Source: Erinaceus europaeus (taxonomy: Eukaryota > Chordata > Mammalia > Eulipotyphla > Erinaceidae). From it: a stretch of DNA of 64,000 bases. The notes beneath the pieces were generated by a model. It was given only the letters and a program-made list of their open reading frames with translations, was not told where the DNA came from and ran no database searches. This document shows, piece by piece, positions 10,766 through 23,231 of the stretch. A program made the position numbers and the translations under genes. Position 1 is the stretch's first letter; each line of letters starts with the position of its first letter. The stretch spans positions 100,800,999 through 100,864,998 of the forward strand of contig NC_080166.1 of the NCBI RefSeq assembly GCF_950295315.1, read 5' to 3'.

Positions 10766-11535
10766 TGTGTATAGATATGGTATATAGAGGGCTTCTCATA
10801 TGTAACACAGAGAGAGCAGTTTTCAAAACCTTAATTTGTAGTTTTTCTCTTTTACAATCTATAGAGAAAATTTGAGATGATTGAAATGGTGTTTGAAAAG
10901 GTTATTGCATATTGCCAAAATAAACAAAATAATTCATTTCTTATTTGACAGATATGAAAATCATATCTTTGTTAATACTTTTACTATCTTGAATATTAGG
11001 GTTTTTTGCACAATTGTCTAAGGAAAAAGTGACATAGTTAAGCTGGTTAGATATTTAAAAAAAAAACCTCACGTCTTAGAGATAGCAAATTAACGTAATA
11101 TATTTAATGTTATTAGCTCTTTAATTGATAATAAAATTTTTTAGACAGTATAATGCTCTAAGAATTTTCAACAGCTCATCACGTTAATCTATTTAATTGA
11201 GCTTACAAGTAATAATGGACAAAATATGCCTATAAATTTTCTGTGTCCTCTTTAGGAGAGTAAAGATCCTTTAGTTCATTTGCTATATTTTACTAATGTA
11301 ATAATGAAAAATTTTACAGGCAGTGGATTTTCTATATGTACTCATCCATTTTTAAAAGATGCTTATCATAGTTTATTTCTTTCCAATTCAAAATAGTTTC
11401 AAAATTAGCCAGTATACATGAAGTATACTGTCAATAAATAATGATTAAATGTACTTAGAAACAGTAAAACAATTTCTTCAACTTCTTATTTCAATATATA
11501 TTTTCTAAAAACTTACATATTATGAGAAGGGGAAA
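10123..11535. other. Unique AT-rich DNA with (GT)n
   Basis: I see no genes. It contains a GT dinucleotide microsatellite at 10732-10770 with one interruption. The remainder is AT-rich unique sequence. Confidence 0.6.
10732..10770. repeat. (GT)n microsatellite
   Basis: A run of about 39 bp of GT, interrupted once by a TTT near 10761. Confidence 0.92.
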
Positions 11536-11650
11536 ATAAGTAGTGAGAGGACGAGTGGTCAGCTCTGTTATAAAATGGTCCCGAGGATTGTATCTATGGT
11601 TTTTGGAGCCTCTGGCATAGGACTTGGTGCTCAATCAGGCTGAATGAATT
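11536..11650 (-). mobile_element. Degenerate SINE-C-like copy
   Basis: The segment 'gtggtcagctctgttataaa' followed by 'tttttggagcctctggcata' aligns by eye with the SINE-C body at 10010-10060 and 16160-16230. It has many substitutions and no visible duplication, so it is an old copy. Confidence 0.45.
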
Positions 11651-13859
11651 CCATAGCCCTGTGGATTCTTCATTAAATGTTCTTTTCATTAAATATCAAT
11701 AAATATGCATTATATTTTCAGTTGATAATAAATATGATTATGGATATACATAAATTATAATGTATTATAATTTGGCATTGAGGTCATTACTTAAAGTGGA
11801 ACAAATAAGATATTTGGGAATTAAAAACACTTATTACTCAAGTTACTGCCATCATTAAATTTATAAAAAAATACACATTATGATTTAAAATGTGTTTCCA
11901 TCTACAAAATAGCTTTCATTTTAATTCGCACAGTTCATGAATTATTTTTGTATGATTATAGGTTTTCTTTTTCTATTTTTAATGATATATATATACATGA
12001 GAGTAATCTTAGAGCATCGTTTAGTCTGAGCATATGAAATTCTAGTCATTGATTATAGCCTCCTTCGTGAAAATAATGAGCTATACCCATCGATCCACCT
12101 CCCTGATCACCCAAGATTTATTTTAAATACAGGTATTACTAAAAGAATAAATCAAAAATACTTTATAAGTTTGACTTTAATGATACATCTATTTAAATAT
12201 TTTCTAACTATAAGTCCACTGAGAGGCTCTGGTATCATATAATATTGAAAGAAATATATAATATACATATCAGTTATATATGTATATATATGTATTAGTG
12301 TAATTACTAGTATAATGAGCACAGATAAGAATTAAAAATTAAGATATTTATATAAAATCATTTGTAAAATTGATAGAATACAATTAGAGAGGGTGAAGCC
12401 ATGAAGATGTTTCATAGGAAATATGATAAGAAATTAGTCAGAAAGGGATAGAGTGAAAAATACTATTCAAGAAATGTCTGCTAATTTATGGAGATTGAGT
12501 ATTGATGACTTCAGACTAGAAGTTCAACAAAGGAGTGAACAAAAGGGCAGTCAAGGGAACCTTTTCCACCTAGGCAACTCTGTGGACCAAGCTTGAGGAA
12601 GGCAAATACCTTTATCAGGAGGGTAGTACCCTGTTTGGAATTCAAATAATACATGTTCTCTATTGTCACAGATTTTGTCATGAAAACGTTAAACTACATC
12701 ATATGTACATATCTTATTTCCATGTTATTATTATTACTGGCTCCGTAAAAATAGTGTTTCGTAAGTCATCTTCAAGAACTATTCCAATTCCTACCTATAT
12801 AGAAAAGAAAAAAAAATGGGGAGCTGTTGTTAGCTATTTCTCTACCTTAGGAAGAAAACACATCTTCTAGGTGATGAAAAAAGAATCAGGTATTTAATAG
12901 AGGGTTGATTTTGCTACATAACTATATGCATGAAACTATATTGAAACCACTTTACATCTTTTCAGTTATATGAGCTAATGAATTTTATTTTATTATAAGT
13001 TGTTTAAAATATTATGTTTTAGATAGTTGAGTTTTTATTTCAACTCATACAGTTATTTCAAATTACAGCTTTATTTTGAATAGATTGTTGTTGTTTTGGT
13101 CACTATTTTATATAAACTACGAAATCGTTTTAATTTAAAGAACACATACACAGTAACTGACAAATATAAGATATAGTAAGCCCCAACAAAAGTACAGAAT
13201 GTAAAATTACCCTAAAGACTACAAATAGTGAATATCTGGCATCTTATTTACCAGTGTGAGTTAGGTGGTTTGGTACTAACACTCTCCTTGGAATCTGGCT
13301 CAGGTTTGAAAATGTCAGTAGGGTTCATCCATTTGACCTGGGCTGCATACTGTGCTTAAATTTATTTTCTCAGGAGGAGTTTCTCATATTCACTATGCTA
13401 ATTCACATTCTTTACATGCTAAAACAATGGAAATAATGGTTATCCACACTACTGGATATGCCTGGACTTGTTCCATGTGTATTTCTTTGAATAAAAAAGC
13501 AAATCAATGACATGACTTCTCAAAAAATATAGTATCATCACTATTTTAATTAAGAAAAAGAAAGTTTAGAATAATTTTTGGATAGATAAAATATTATTCA
13601 CATGGCTATAGTTTGTTTCCTCCATTATTTGTTTTCAGGTCAAATATGCTTTGAAATAATCTGTAACAACTAATATGGCAGTAACAGGTTATGTTAAGTA
13701 TTTCCAGTTAAATCCGTTTTCAATAACTGTGTATTTCCTTTATTAGACCTACTCTTTGTTAAATAAGGAAATGAAGGGAATAAGCATAGAAAAACTTGTA
13801 TAATTAGCACATAACTTATATTAAAGGTTTGTCAGATACAGCATCCTTCTGTAATTTAT
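11651..13859. other. Unique AT-rich DNA
   Basis: No convincing gene or repeat is seen, apart from short TA-rich runs near 11980 and 12250-12300. Not resolved further. Confidence 0.5.
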
Positions 13860-14600
13860 AAAGGGTTGTTACACAGCTGGGGAAAGCAAGCAGTAATAAA
13901 TTTTAGGAAAGAAGCTTCTTTGAAAGCCATGTCTTGTATCTTGTATATTTCCCATGTTTGCATAGTCAAAGCATATCTTATTATAATTATAAATGCAACA
14001 ATGGAGTGCCAGACAGCTGCATTCACTTATTTCTTCACACACTCAATCATTCATTCCACTTATGATAGTGGCTGATTCTAAAAAGCTCAATAATATTGCT
14101 TCGAGAATGAAGGTAGGAATTAATGCAGAGCATACAGGTATCAGGGACATAAATTGCCACTAAAGATTAGATGATTAATGTCTCTTTTCATCTTAGAGTT
14201 CATATTTATGCTTAATTTTGAAGACCCTAGGCATCAACCTAGCCATGATTCATTAACCCAGTTTAATAGTAAGTCTAATAAATCACCTTATACTCAAGCA
14301 AGGCCTTGAATCCTGTGTTTTATCACGAAACTCTATAAATCTTGTTCTGGGAAGGAAAAGCCCTCCTTTGTTAACAAAAGAGACAAGGTAGAGTTTAGTT
14401 TATTTTCAAAAGGGCAATATTGTATTACTGCTACTTCTAAATCTATTCATTTCTTGAAATATGCTCTACCCAAAGTTTACTTTCTTTGCATTTGAAAATT
14501 AGGAATGTATTACTCTGATCAACGATTTGGAAATAAGTGGTTTTCTTTCAGAAAAGTACAGTTAAACTTTAGTTTATATGATTTCAATAAAAATAAATCA
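13860..14600. other. Unique non-repetitive DNA, moderately GC-balanced
   Basis: This stretch contains no recognisable interspersed repeat and has a more balanced composition than its neighbours, notably 13860-14390. I see no splice-site-bounded open frame of note. It may hold conserved non-coding sequence, which is only an inference from its texture. Confidence 0.35.
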
Positions 14601-14604
14601 GAAC

Positions 14605-14909
14605 CACTTTATTTTTTAAAGTTTTTAAAATTTATTTTATTTATTTTCCCTTTAGTTTTCCTTGTTATTGTTTTTATTGTTGTTGTAGTTTTTGATGTCA
14701 TTGTTGTTGGATAGGACTGAGAGAAATAGAGAAAGGAGGGGAGACAGAGAAGGGGAGAGAAAGAGAGACACCTGCAGATCTGCTTCACTGCCCTGTGAAG
14801 TGATTTCCCTGCAGATGGGGAGCACAGGGCTCTAACCCAGATTCTTACACCAGTCCTTGTGTTTTGCACCACGTGCACTTAACCCTCTGCACTTTCTCCA
14901 GACTCCCTC
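14605..14909 (-). mobile_element. SINE-A copy
   Basis: This is a minus-strand SINE-A with a TTG-rich tail complement (14650-14710), GA-rich body and head at 14800-14909. Similar words on both sides (actttattttttaaag at about 14605 and actttatttttaag at about 14916) suggest an imperfect target-site duplication. The head has lost most CpGs, so it is older than the copy at 18-380. Confidence 0.8.
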
Positions 14910-15721
14910 AACAACTTTATTTTTAAGCATAATTGTATTCTATGCAAATTGTGGATCTATAGCCAGAACATTATATGTTGTGTTAATTTATGGTAATACA
15001 CATACACAGAAAAACTTAAACATATGGACATCTTAGAGAAAAACATGGCATATAACATATCATCTATGACAGTAATTGACAAAGTTATTCTGTAAGACAA
15101 ATTGGGAAATCTTTCTGTGTAAATTACATTTCAAAAGCATTGGCATTTGTATTCTATGACCAAATCTGAGTGAGCGCTCGAATGTTTGTTACTTGAACCA
15201 CTTCCAGGAACTCTGTGTTCTCAACTTAGAATAATATTACCTTCCTTCCTTTCCATTGTTCCATACTTCAGCTTTCTATTTTATGCTCTTTCCCTTGTTA
15301 GCCCCTGAAATTTTCTCTATATGGTTAATTCGTTCATGGATATCCCCGCAGCAAATTTCACCTAAAATGCTGCATCCTTTATTAAATATTAATGTTAATA
15401 TTAATCTAACATGGACAAACTGACCTCTTATTACATCCAAATATTTCTGTTTTTTTTTCTAAATCCAAACAGCAAAGAATATCATTATTCATTGCTACTG
15501 GACAACACCCACTTCCATCCCTAAACAAATTGGTTCATCTATGCTATTTCTGAGTATTAGTTTTATCTGAATCCTTGCTGAATTTAATAACTGATTACTC
15601 TGGTATACTGATTTAAACAATGTTTGACTGTGACCTGAAGTCTTTGTATTAGTTGTGAGATTAATCATAAGTATTATAGAGCTCCCTCAACTCCAGTTGA
15701 TATTAACTCTGTAAAAATTAT
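14910..15721. other. Unique AT-rich DNA
   Basis: No gene or repeat is identified between the flanking SINEs. Confidence 0.5.
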
Positions 15722-15730
15722 CATTTGATT

Positions 15731-15955
15731 CTTAAATTTTTAAAAATTATCTTTATTTATTTATTGGCTAGAGATATAGAAAATGAGAGGGAAAGGTGTG
15801 GTAGAGAGGGAGAGAGACAGAGAGACACCTACAACCCTGCTTCACCGCTTGAAAAGATTTTCCCCTACAGGTGGGGACCAGGGGCTCAAACTCAGGTTTT
15901 TGTGCATTGTAACATGTGCGTCCAACCAGGTGCACCACCACCCAGTCCCAATAGC
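15731..15955 (-). mobile_element. SINE-B copy with target-site duplication
   Basis: This is a complete minus-strand SINE-B flanked by the 9-bp duplication catttgatt (15722-15730 and 15956-15964). The head carries the CAACCAGGTG-type A box complement and the core 'aacatgtgcg'. Confidence 0.85.
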
Positions 15956-16114
15956 CATTTGATTTATGGTATTTTATATTTAATTTAATGCAGAGTTATG
16001 ATCTGTTATGTTTTCTCCTTGATATATTCTTATAGGAGAAAGCATTGTCTTTACAAAATCATTTAAAATAAGATGTTTCAAAATTTACATTTAAATTAGT
16101 TTTTAATGAAGCAT

Positions 16115-16266
16115 TTTTTCTTCTTCTTCTTTTTTTTTTTTTTTTTTTTTTTTACCAGAGCACTGATCAACTCTGGCTTATGGTGATGTGGGGGACTATG
16201 AGCCTGGGACTTTGGAGCCTCAGGCACATGAGTCTGTTTGTATAACCATTATGGTATCTACCCTCC
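16115..16266 (-). mobile_element. SINE-C copy with long poly-T
   Basis: A poly-T tract of about 25 nt (16128-16153) precedes 'accagagcactgatcaactc' and the typical SINE-C body, ending 'accattatggtatctaccct'. It lies in reverse orientation. Confidence 0.82.
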
Positions 16267-16404
16267 ACAAGAAAATGTTCTCATAGTAGTCTGATCTCTA
16301 TAAATTACAAGTATAGGCTCATGATGCTTTATAATTGCAGCACTATATATTTAATAACAGACTTATTTTCTATTTTTGTAATTGAAAGATTGCTTACGTT
16401 TATG

Positions 16405-16566
16405 TTTCTTCTTTTTTTAGACGGTGAGAGAAAGTGAGAGATACTTGCAGCAATGCTCCACAGCTAGTGAAGTGTGCCCTTTGCAGGTGGGGAGCAAAGA
16501 CTTGAACACAGGTCTTCTCTAATAGTAACATGTGTGCTGCACCAGGTGAGTCACCACCAATCCCCT
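16405..16566 (-). mobile_element. SINE-B copy, short tail
   Basis: The minus-strand head and body (16425-16566) have the 'tttgcaggtggggagcaaag' motif and an ACATGTG core. The tail is short and decayed. Confidence 0.7.
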
Positions 16567-17465
16567 AGGTTTGTAATTTTAAATGTAGCAATAAAGTTGC
16601 ATCTTACATATGCTCTAGATGTTCCAGTATAAAGGCACAGAGTCTCTTAAATCTAAAGGACAGAAACTGCCTCCTTTTTCAATTGAGGATTGAGCTCTGC
16701 AGTAATATTAGGTTTTCTTACATAAAGGATATGCCGGAAATCCTTTAATATGGCTAATGACCACCATGTTGTGTCAGACATCAATTCATTCAAATCTACG
16801 CCTAAAGCATTAGTGAAATTTAGGGAAGCAATTTAATGACCTGCACACTGAAATTTATTAATGATACAGCCACTTGGATTTTCAAATCACTTGGAAAAGT
16901 AATTGACTAAGTTTTTCATGTGTGATATTAAAATTTTTAATAATTAATGTCATAACTACTATGAGTACATTCATACCTCATATTAAAACATGATTTTCCT
17001 TATAATGGGATATAAATATTTTATTCTTATTGAATACCATAAGCATTTAAAAATCATTTTACAGTGCTTTAGGTAATAATTTTTTAACCACAGAGTGGGA
17101 GTAATCTGATATATGCATATGTGATTTCCTTCCCAGAAATTTTCCAGAATATGAAATTTATTTACATCTTAGAATTTTACATTACACATTAAATTATTTA
17201 ATTGAACTTGGGCATTGTTCAATGTATTTTAATGTCTAAATTTGTTAGTGAAAAGAGGCAATAATTAGTGGTTTAATATGAATAGCTAGATGGGAATACA
17301 CCACAGCATGAGCAGAAACATATCTGGACCTATGTGATTAAAATAGGATTATACCTATATAAGATTCCTTTGAAAAGGGATTTTATTTCTTTTTCCTAAA
17401 AAGAAAATGATGTGACTTAGATAAATATTTATAAACAGAGGAAAATTATTATTTTTAATATTTGC
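16567..17465. other. Unique AT-rich DNA
   Basis: No gene or repeat recognised. Confidence 0.5.
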
Positions 17466-17610
17466 TTCTTTTTTTTTCCTAGAGACATTCAGAGTGAAAA
17501 ATACCGAGAAAGAAAGAAGAGAAATGCTAGATCACTGATCAGTGCTGCCTTATTTTGGTGCTGGGGACTGAACCTGAGAATTCAGAGCTTCAGGCATAAC
17601 AGGCTACTTA
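17466..17610 (-). mobile_element. Old SINE-C-like copy
   Basis: 'ttttttttcctagagac', then a GA-rich stretch, then 'ggtgctggggactgaacctg' and 'cagagcttcaggcat' match the SINE-C order with many substitutions. Confidence 0.55.
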
Positions 17611-17616
17611 CAGAAC

Positions 17617-17684
17617 TTTTTAATCTGATTAACTTTGAGTACAATATATCTGATTTTAATCTGATTAACTTTGAGTACAATATA
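17617..17684. repeat. Two-copy tandem repeat, 37-bp unit
   Basis: The unit beginning 'ttttaatctgattaacttt' starts at 17617 and again at 17654 with near-perfect identity. A run of acaatat variants follows to about 17710. It is a simple local duplication. Confidence 0.85.
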
Positions 17685-17710
17685 ATACAATATACAATAT
17701 ATCCAATATA

Positions 17711-18221
17711 TCTCCAGGTATTGCTACTAAGATAACAAATGCTGCCCCTACCTAAAGAACAGTTGAAATTGGAAAAAATGTATTTATAGGCTAAGCATAT
17801 AAACCTCTAGAGTATAAAAATCCTTGCTTTTCTAACACATATACATGAGGTTTAGCTCATATGTGTACACTTATTCTAACTCATTAGGGTACAGAACTGT
17901 GAACAATATGAGGAAGATTTAATTTTTGGCAATGCATTGTACTTTAGAGGAATGTGATTTAGGATATTCATGAAGGTGCCATGGAAGCACAACATGAAAG
18001 AGAAAGCAGTCCCTAGCTGAAATACCACTCTCCCGAGAGTGGAAGAGAGAATATAATAGCTCTGTTCCTGCAGAGTGGAGAAGATTAAATTTTCTTGGAC
18101 AGAAGCTATCCATAGTTGTCTCTGTTAGGAACAGGAATGTGTAAATGAAGTTGAATGAGGAAGACTACCTTTTCCCCTGGATCCCTTTTATAGTACTGCT
18201 TTTATTTCCTCTTTTTTTCTC
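17711..18221. other. Unique DNA
   Basis: No gene is recognised. The part at 17925-18160 is less AT-rich than its surroundings but shows no repeat family I can name. Confidence 0.45.
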
Positions 18222-18232
18222 CAAATGTGATT

Positions 18233-18516
18233 ATTTTTTAAAAAATATATATTTATTTATTTCCTTTTTGTTGCCCTTGTTGTTTTTATTGTTGTTGTAG
18301 TTATTGTTGTTGATGTTGTTGTTTTTAGATAGAACAGAGAGAAATGGAGAGAGGAGGGGAAGACAGAGAGGAGGAGAGAAAGATAGACATCTGCAGACCC
18401 CTCTGTGAAGTGACTCCCCTGCAGATGGGGAGCCAGGGTCTCGAATCAGGATCCTTACTTTGGTCCTTGCGTTTGTGCCACGTGCACTTAACCTGCTGCG
18501 CTACAGCCAGACTCCC
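18233..18516 (-). mobile_element. SINE-A copy with target-site duplication
   Basis: This is a complete minus-strand SINE-A. It is flanked by caaatgtgatt (18222-18232) and caaacgtgatt (18517-18527), an 11-bp duplication with one CpG-type difference. The body and the TTG-rich tail complement are well preserved. Confidence 0.87.
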
Positions 18517-18527
18517 ACAAACGTGAT

Positions 18528-18914
18528 TCTAGCTAAAAGTTAACTGTCAGTCTTGCTGATCCATTATTTGTTGGTCTAGGATTTTAGCTTTCATAGGGAA
18601 GAAATCATTAAATCTTAAGTACCTACTTCAACATAATGAGTTATTAAATACTAATGAAAAAGAAAATTTCTATGGATGAAACTTATAAATAATACTTCAT
18701 AAAGATAGGTGTATTATCATATAATTTTTAACAAAATAATTTATTTCCATTTAAAGTGAAAGAAAACTAAAGTGGAAATAAAGAACTTTCACCACAAGAA
18801 ATAGTTATACCTAGTGTTGTCTTCAATTTTGTTGTTTTTAAAACAGTTTACATATGTACCTCATTCAGGGGCTGCAACTTTTCTTACATTTTATATATAA
18901 AAATAATATTCAAG
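18528..18914. other. Unique AT-rich DNA
   Basis: Nothing recognised. Confidence 0.45.
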
Positions 18915-19430
18915 ATAAATCTGTAGTAGATTATGCTAAGTGAAGTAAGGAGTGAAAGACTACTACTAGATGTTTCATTCTCACATGGAATATAGATAAC
19001 TAAAACAAATGAAATTGAGAATTTTTAAATTTTTTATTATCTTTATTTATCTATTGGATAGTGACAATCAGAAATTGAGAGAAAAGTGGGAGGCAGATAG
19101 GGAGAGATACAGAGAGACACCTGCAGCCCTGCTTCACCATTCATGAAGCTTTCCCCCTGCAGGTGGGGACCAGAGGCTTGAGCCTGGGTCTTTGTGCATT
19201 GTAACATGTGCACTCAACCAGGTGTGCTACTACTTCACCCTAGAGAATTGTTAATGATAGTAAAAAAAAAAAAAAAAAAAAAACCTGACTCGTAGACTCC
19301 ATAAAAACTATGGTGGTTATCTGGTGAATCTATCTAGGGACAGAGGTATAAGTCTCTAACAGCTATGAGTTCACAAAAACTTTGGTGGTGGGTACAGAGT
19401 ATTGGGTACATATAAATAATAAATAATATT
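18915..19430 (+). mobile_element. Old L1 3' end interrupted by a SINE-B
   Basis: The end of an L1 ORF2 is visible at 18930-19010 (reads as the LSEV-type C-terminal stretch). It continues after a SINE insertion into an L1-type 3' UTR at 19246-19430, with an A-run at 19261-19282. The copy is diverged and has no open frame. Confidence 0.55.
19021..19244 (-). mobile_element. SINE-B inserted in old L1
   Basis: This is a well-preserved minus-strand SINE-B. Similar words on either side (gagaattttt at about 19017 and gagaattgtt at about 19243) suggest a decayed duplication. It splits the surrounding L1 fragment. Confidence 0.78.
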
Positions 19431-20284
19431 TACCTTGACTAGATTAGTCACTGCTTTTTTTTTGAGCTGAACTCTTTGTTCTGAATACTTGTTTATTCAA
19501 TGAGATGTTAAACTTACTAATATTACAAGTAATATTTGAGTTTGTCAAATCATTTCAAACAGTGAAATAATTAGAAGAGGTGTATAGATAAATGCACCAT
19601 AATAAACATTTACAAATGTGGTGAATGTAACATTGGTCATGAGGTGGATGTCATAAGTGCTTTTGATTTTTCAGAGTCACAACTCATCTTTACAATATAG
19701 GCATTGTAATCTGAATTTTCAGTCATAATGACATTTCGTTTGTTCTATGGCTATTATGATAGAGGCATGTAGAACTCACAAGCATATTGTCAGTAATCAT
19801 GTGTACACACCCTAAAACTAACAAAAAATAATCTGGTACAATGGTGTGGTGTCTGGTTCTCTCTCTCTCTGAAAAAGTATTCCACTGTGGTGTGCTTATG
19901 CACGTGTAATTTCCGGCTCCACAAAGAAAAAGGTTAAATAACAATAAGAAAATCTATATTTAATTGTTCTGGGTAAGAAGTCATAAAGCAAAATAAACTT
20001 AATAAAAGTTTAAGAAAAAATTCATGTACATAGTCTTTATATTTTTCCCCAAGATAAAAGCAAATGTAAAAGTAGTAGTTTACATCACAAATTCTAGTAG
20101 ATACCACTTCAAGTAAGGGTTAGTGTTAATATTAATGGTAATGCCATATTATACAGCTTAGCTATTGTATATTCACATTATACTAAAAAAGAGTATACCA
20201 ATTTTGTATGCCTTTCCTAGAAATGTATATCCTCAATTAATCATAAAAGCATCAAACAAACCCAAATTGATGGACACTAGAAAA
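19431..20284. other. Unique DNA
   Basis: No gene recognised. A short (TC)n run with 'ggtgtctggttctc' at 19847-19872 resembles the end of a tRNA-derived SINE but is too short to assign. Confidence 0.45.
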
Positions 20285-21499
20285 TAACTGGGGCGGAGCT
20301 ATAGCGACCTAATCAAAGTTGGCTCTCTTCCACAAAACCAATTTCACAACAAAATGACTCAATGAATTTAATATGAGAACAGCTGAGATTTCTGGTGAAG
20401 CTAAGAACACTATTATCTGAGAAGAAAAAAGCACTTACCTGGCTCGCTATTTAGCCCACTGCTTCCCACTACCTCTGCAGTAATAGTTGAGGCCACCACC
20501 CAACACCACTACTACTACCACCACCATCTCTTCGAAGCCCTTGCTGCCACTGGAGAAGCACTCCACGCCCCTCACTGGGCTTTGATCTCCTCTGCAGTCC
20601 TCTCATGGGAATAGGAATAAGTCAGTGTCTGTTTCACCTCTCCACCTATTTTCCCAAACCCAGAGGGAATGAAATCAGGGGATGTCCTAACATCTGGAGT
20701 TGTGAGTTGACTTCTCTCAGGTTCTGATTCTACCTCCAAGCCCAGAAAGTACTGATTTAGGTAGTTTATAGAACAAAGGAAGGAAACAACCCCCCATCCC
20801 CACCCCACCCCACACAGCGCACCTGTCTGACTACATTTCTCAGGCTTGCTAGGCTGATTCCTGCAAGGGGGGTTCTGACATCTACAAGAACAGTAAGGCA
20901 ACTTCCCCAAGAGACAAGTTTTTCAAATCAATGTTGGGAAGGCACCCAAAGTGTTCTTTGGTAAATACCATGTAGAGTGGGCCTTGTCAGCTGTCTATAC
21001 CTGCAGAATTCTTGAAAAGGCAAAGAATGGGCAGGTCAGAGGAATAACTACAATCAGTATCTTCACCAAGAAGTGATGAACAGACTCAGTTGAAGTGATT
21101 TATCTGTAGCTTCCTGAAGTCACTGAATTGTACTCCCCAAAGGAAACATCTTTTGTCAAACAACCAGAGAGTTATGCCATCAACCCAGAATTGTAGCCAC
21201 ACACATTCCTCACCAAAGCAGAGAATCACAAATATGGAAAGGGTTGCTCTACCATAAGAGCAACACCCCACCTGCTTCTAAGATAAATCACAACATGGTT
21301 GGCTCCAGAGGCACTGGGATCAACAGAACTGAGACCATCTTATACCATATCTGAACAGCATCACCCAGGACACAAATTTCAAGACACAAAATAAAATGGT
21401 TATATCAGAAAGAACCACTACAACAGTGGGCCATGACAGAAGCTCAGAAAAAAAACTCAACAAGATACAAATAATAATGAGGAAAAATCCAAATATTAA
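20285..21499 (+). mobile_element. Possible L1 5' UTR joined to an L1 3' UTR
   Basis: This GC-balanced 1.2-kb segment begins 'ggggcggagctatagcgac', a G-rich start like L1 5' ends. It runs directly into sequence that matches an L1 type 1 3' UTR (compare 21500-21580 with 48165-48235). An ATG at 21396 opens a short frame, which could be an ORF1 start but shows no diagnostic domain. I assign it to an L1 5' region only on position and composition. It might equally be unrelated unique sequence flanking a truncated L1. Confidence 0.3.
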
Positions 21500-21579
21500 T
21501 GCTCAGAGAATAAGTTTAAGTACTTAATATTTCAACTTTTTAAACTATTTGAATTCTGACACTGGGTTTCAATTGTTAA

Positions 21580-21590
21580 AGTATTTCTCA
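21580..21590. repeat. Target-site duplication, left copy, of the full-length L1
   Basis: The 11-bp sequence agtatttctca here is repeated exactly at 29341-29351 directly after the L1 A-rich tail. It sets both ends of the element. Confidence 0.92.
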
Positions 21591-23231
21591 GGGGAGTTCC
21601 TGGAAGATGGCGGACTGAGAAGCTGCTAGTGGTTTGAGCTCTGACAATATCCTCTGGAAATGGTAGGATTTTCTGCCTTTAGTAGGCCAGTTAATAAGGG
21701 GTCCTAGCGGTGACACCAAGGAGGTGACTAGAACTTAATTTGGGTTAAAAAATAGAGTAGAAAAAAAGAGAAAAAAAATTTTTCTTTTAAATTATTATCT
21801 CCAAAGCAAGCACACCTCCCCCCCCCCCCCCAATAACCAGTCCCTGGGGACCAGCTCCTAGCAGGCTCCCCTGCTGAGCTTCTTTCTTTACCAAGATTCC
21901 TATCCCACCAGGAAGTATCATTCATTCTAAGTCTAGTCCCTTCTGAAACCTCTGGCCTTTTTTCTTTCTAAGTAGCCAACCCCACCCCGCATAGCTAATT
22001 AAATAATTTTTTAATTTTTTTAAATAAAAAACTCTTTCCTTTCACCGCTACTTTATTACTGTTCTTTTTCTATTCTTTTTTTTTTCTCTCTTTCTATTTT
22101 TTCTTTTTCTCATTCTTGTCATCCTTTCTTCCTTAATCCTACAGCTTCCACAGCCACAGGCCCCATCCCCCACAGCACCAAACAGTGTGTTTTCACTGAA
22201 TTCACTGATACAACTTTGGGAATTATTTTGGGGAAGAATTCTGACTCAGAGTGGACTCTCACTGCCAGTATCTCTGCTCAACTTCCCTTCCTCATTTAGC
22301 TACCCCTAGAATATACATTGGATAGTAGATTTGCATCACTGTCTATTTCAGCTATCCTTGTCTAGTCCTGAGGTTTTTTGTTTGTTTTTGTTTTTTCTTT
22401 CTTAACAATCAGCTGCCTCTGATCACGAGGTTTGAGGTAATCTGGAACAGGGTTTTGTTTTTAACCCTGCTCTATTTTATTATTAATATTATATAAAGAT
22501 GTATATCTCCCACCCCCATTCAGGTTGATCAGAATTAACCAGAATTAACTCTTAGGGTATCTTTCATTGCAAGGGTAGTGGGCATCTTATCTATTGTGGG
22601 AGGAACTTGTCTCGTTACTCCTACCTCCTCTACAGACTCTCCCCTTCCTCCTCCTCCTACCTAATTTAAAAAAATACAATACAATTAAATTAAATCAAAA
22701 ATAAAGTAATCAAAAAACCTTTCCTTTCACTGCTCTTTAATTACAGCTCTTTTTCTTATCTTTTATCTCTCTTGTTTCTTTTTCTTTTCTTTTTTTATCT
22801 TGTCATACACTTCTTCCTTTCTTCTTCTTTGCCTTTCTGAATTTAGGAATTACTTTGGGGAAGAAATCTGATTCAGAGTGGACTCTCTATGTGTGTATCT
22901 CTGCTCCACATCCCTTTCCTCTCTTGTTACCCCTAGAATATACAGTGGATAGTAGATTTACATAACTGTCTATTCTTGCTATCCCTTCTTTCTTTTCTCT
23001 TTCTTCTTCACTGGGATTTGGTTACTATTTTTTCATGGACTAGAAATATTGTTGGCTAACTGGTAGTGATTAAACTGCTTCAATACTTTCTTCAGTTGCT
23101 ATTGTAATTCCTGAGGTTGGTGAGTGCAATTGTCATAAAGGTATTTAGTACAGTGTTACTTGTACTCAAGACACAACAACTGAGGAACAACAGAGCATAA
23201 AAAAGAAGAAAGAAACACATAAATAAAAAAA
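21591..23231 (+). promoter_or_regulatory. L1 5' UTR (internal promoter) with duplicated module
   Basis: The first 1.64 kb upstream of ORF1 is non-coding. In L1s this region holds the internal RNA polymerase II promoter. It contains two diverged copies of a roughly 330-350 bp module. The first runs at about 22010-22350 and the second at about 22690-22985. Both run from 'cctttcac(c/t)gct' through T/C-rich sequence to 'cagagtggactctc' and on to 'cccctagaatata'. The spacing is 627-687 bp, depending on which shared words are compared. Unlike human L1 it is not CpG-rich. Confidence 0.75.

Noticed and set aside
20572..20910. 112-codon minus-strand frame
   Set aside because: No recognisable domain, no splice context, no promoter. 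It lies in a segment that may belong to an L1.
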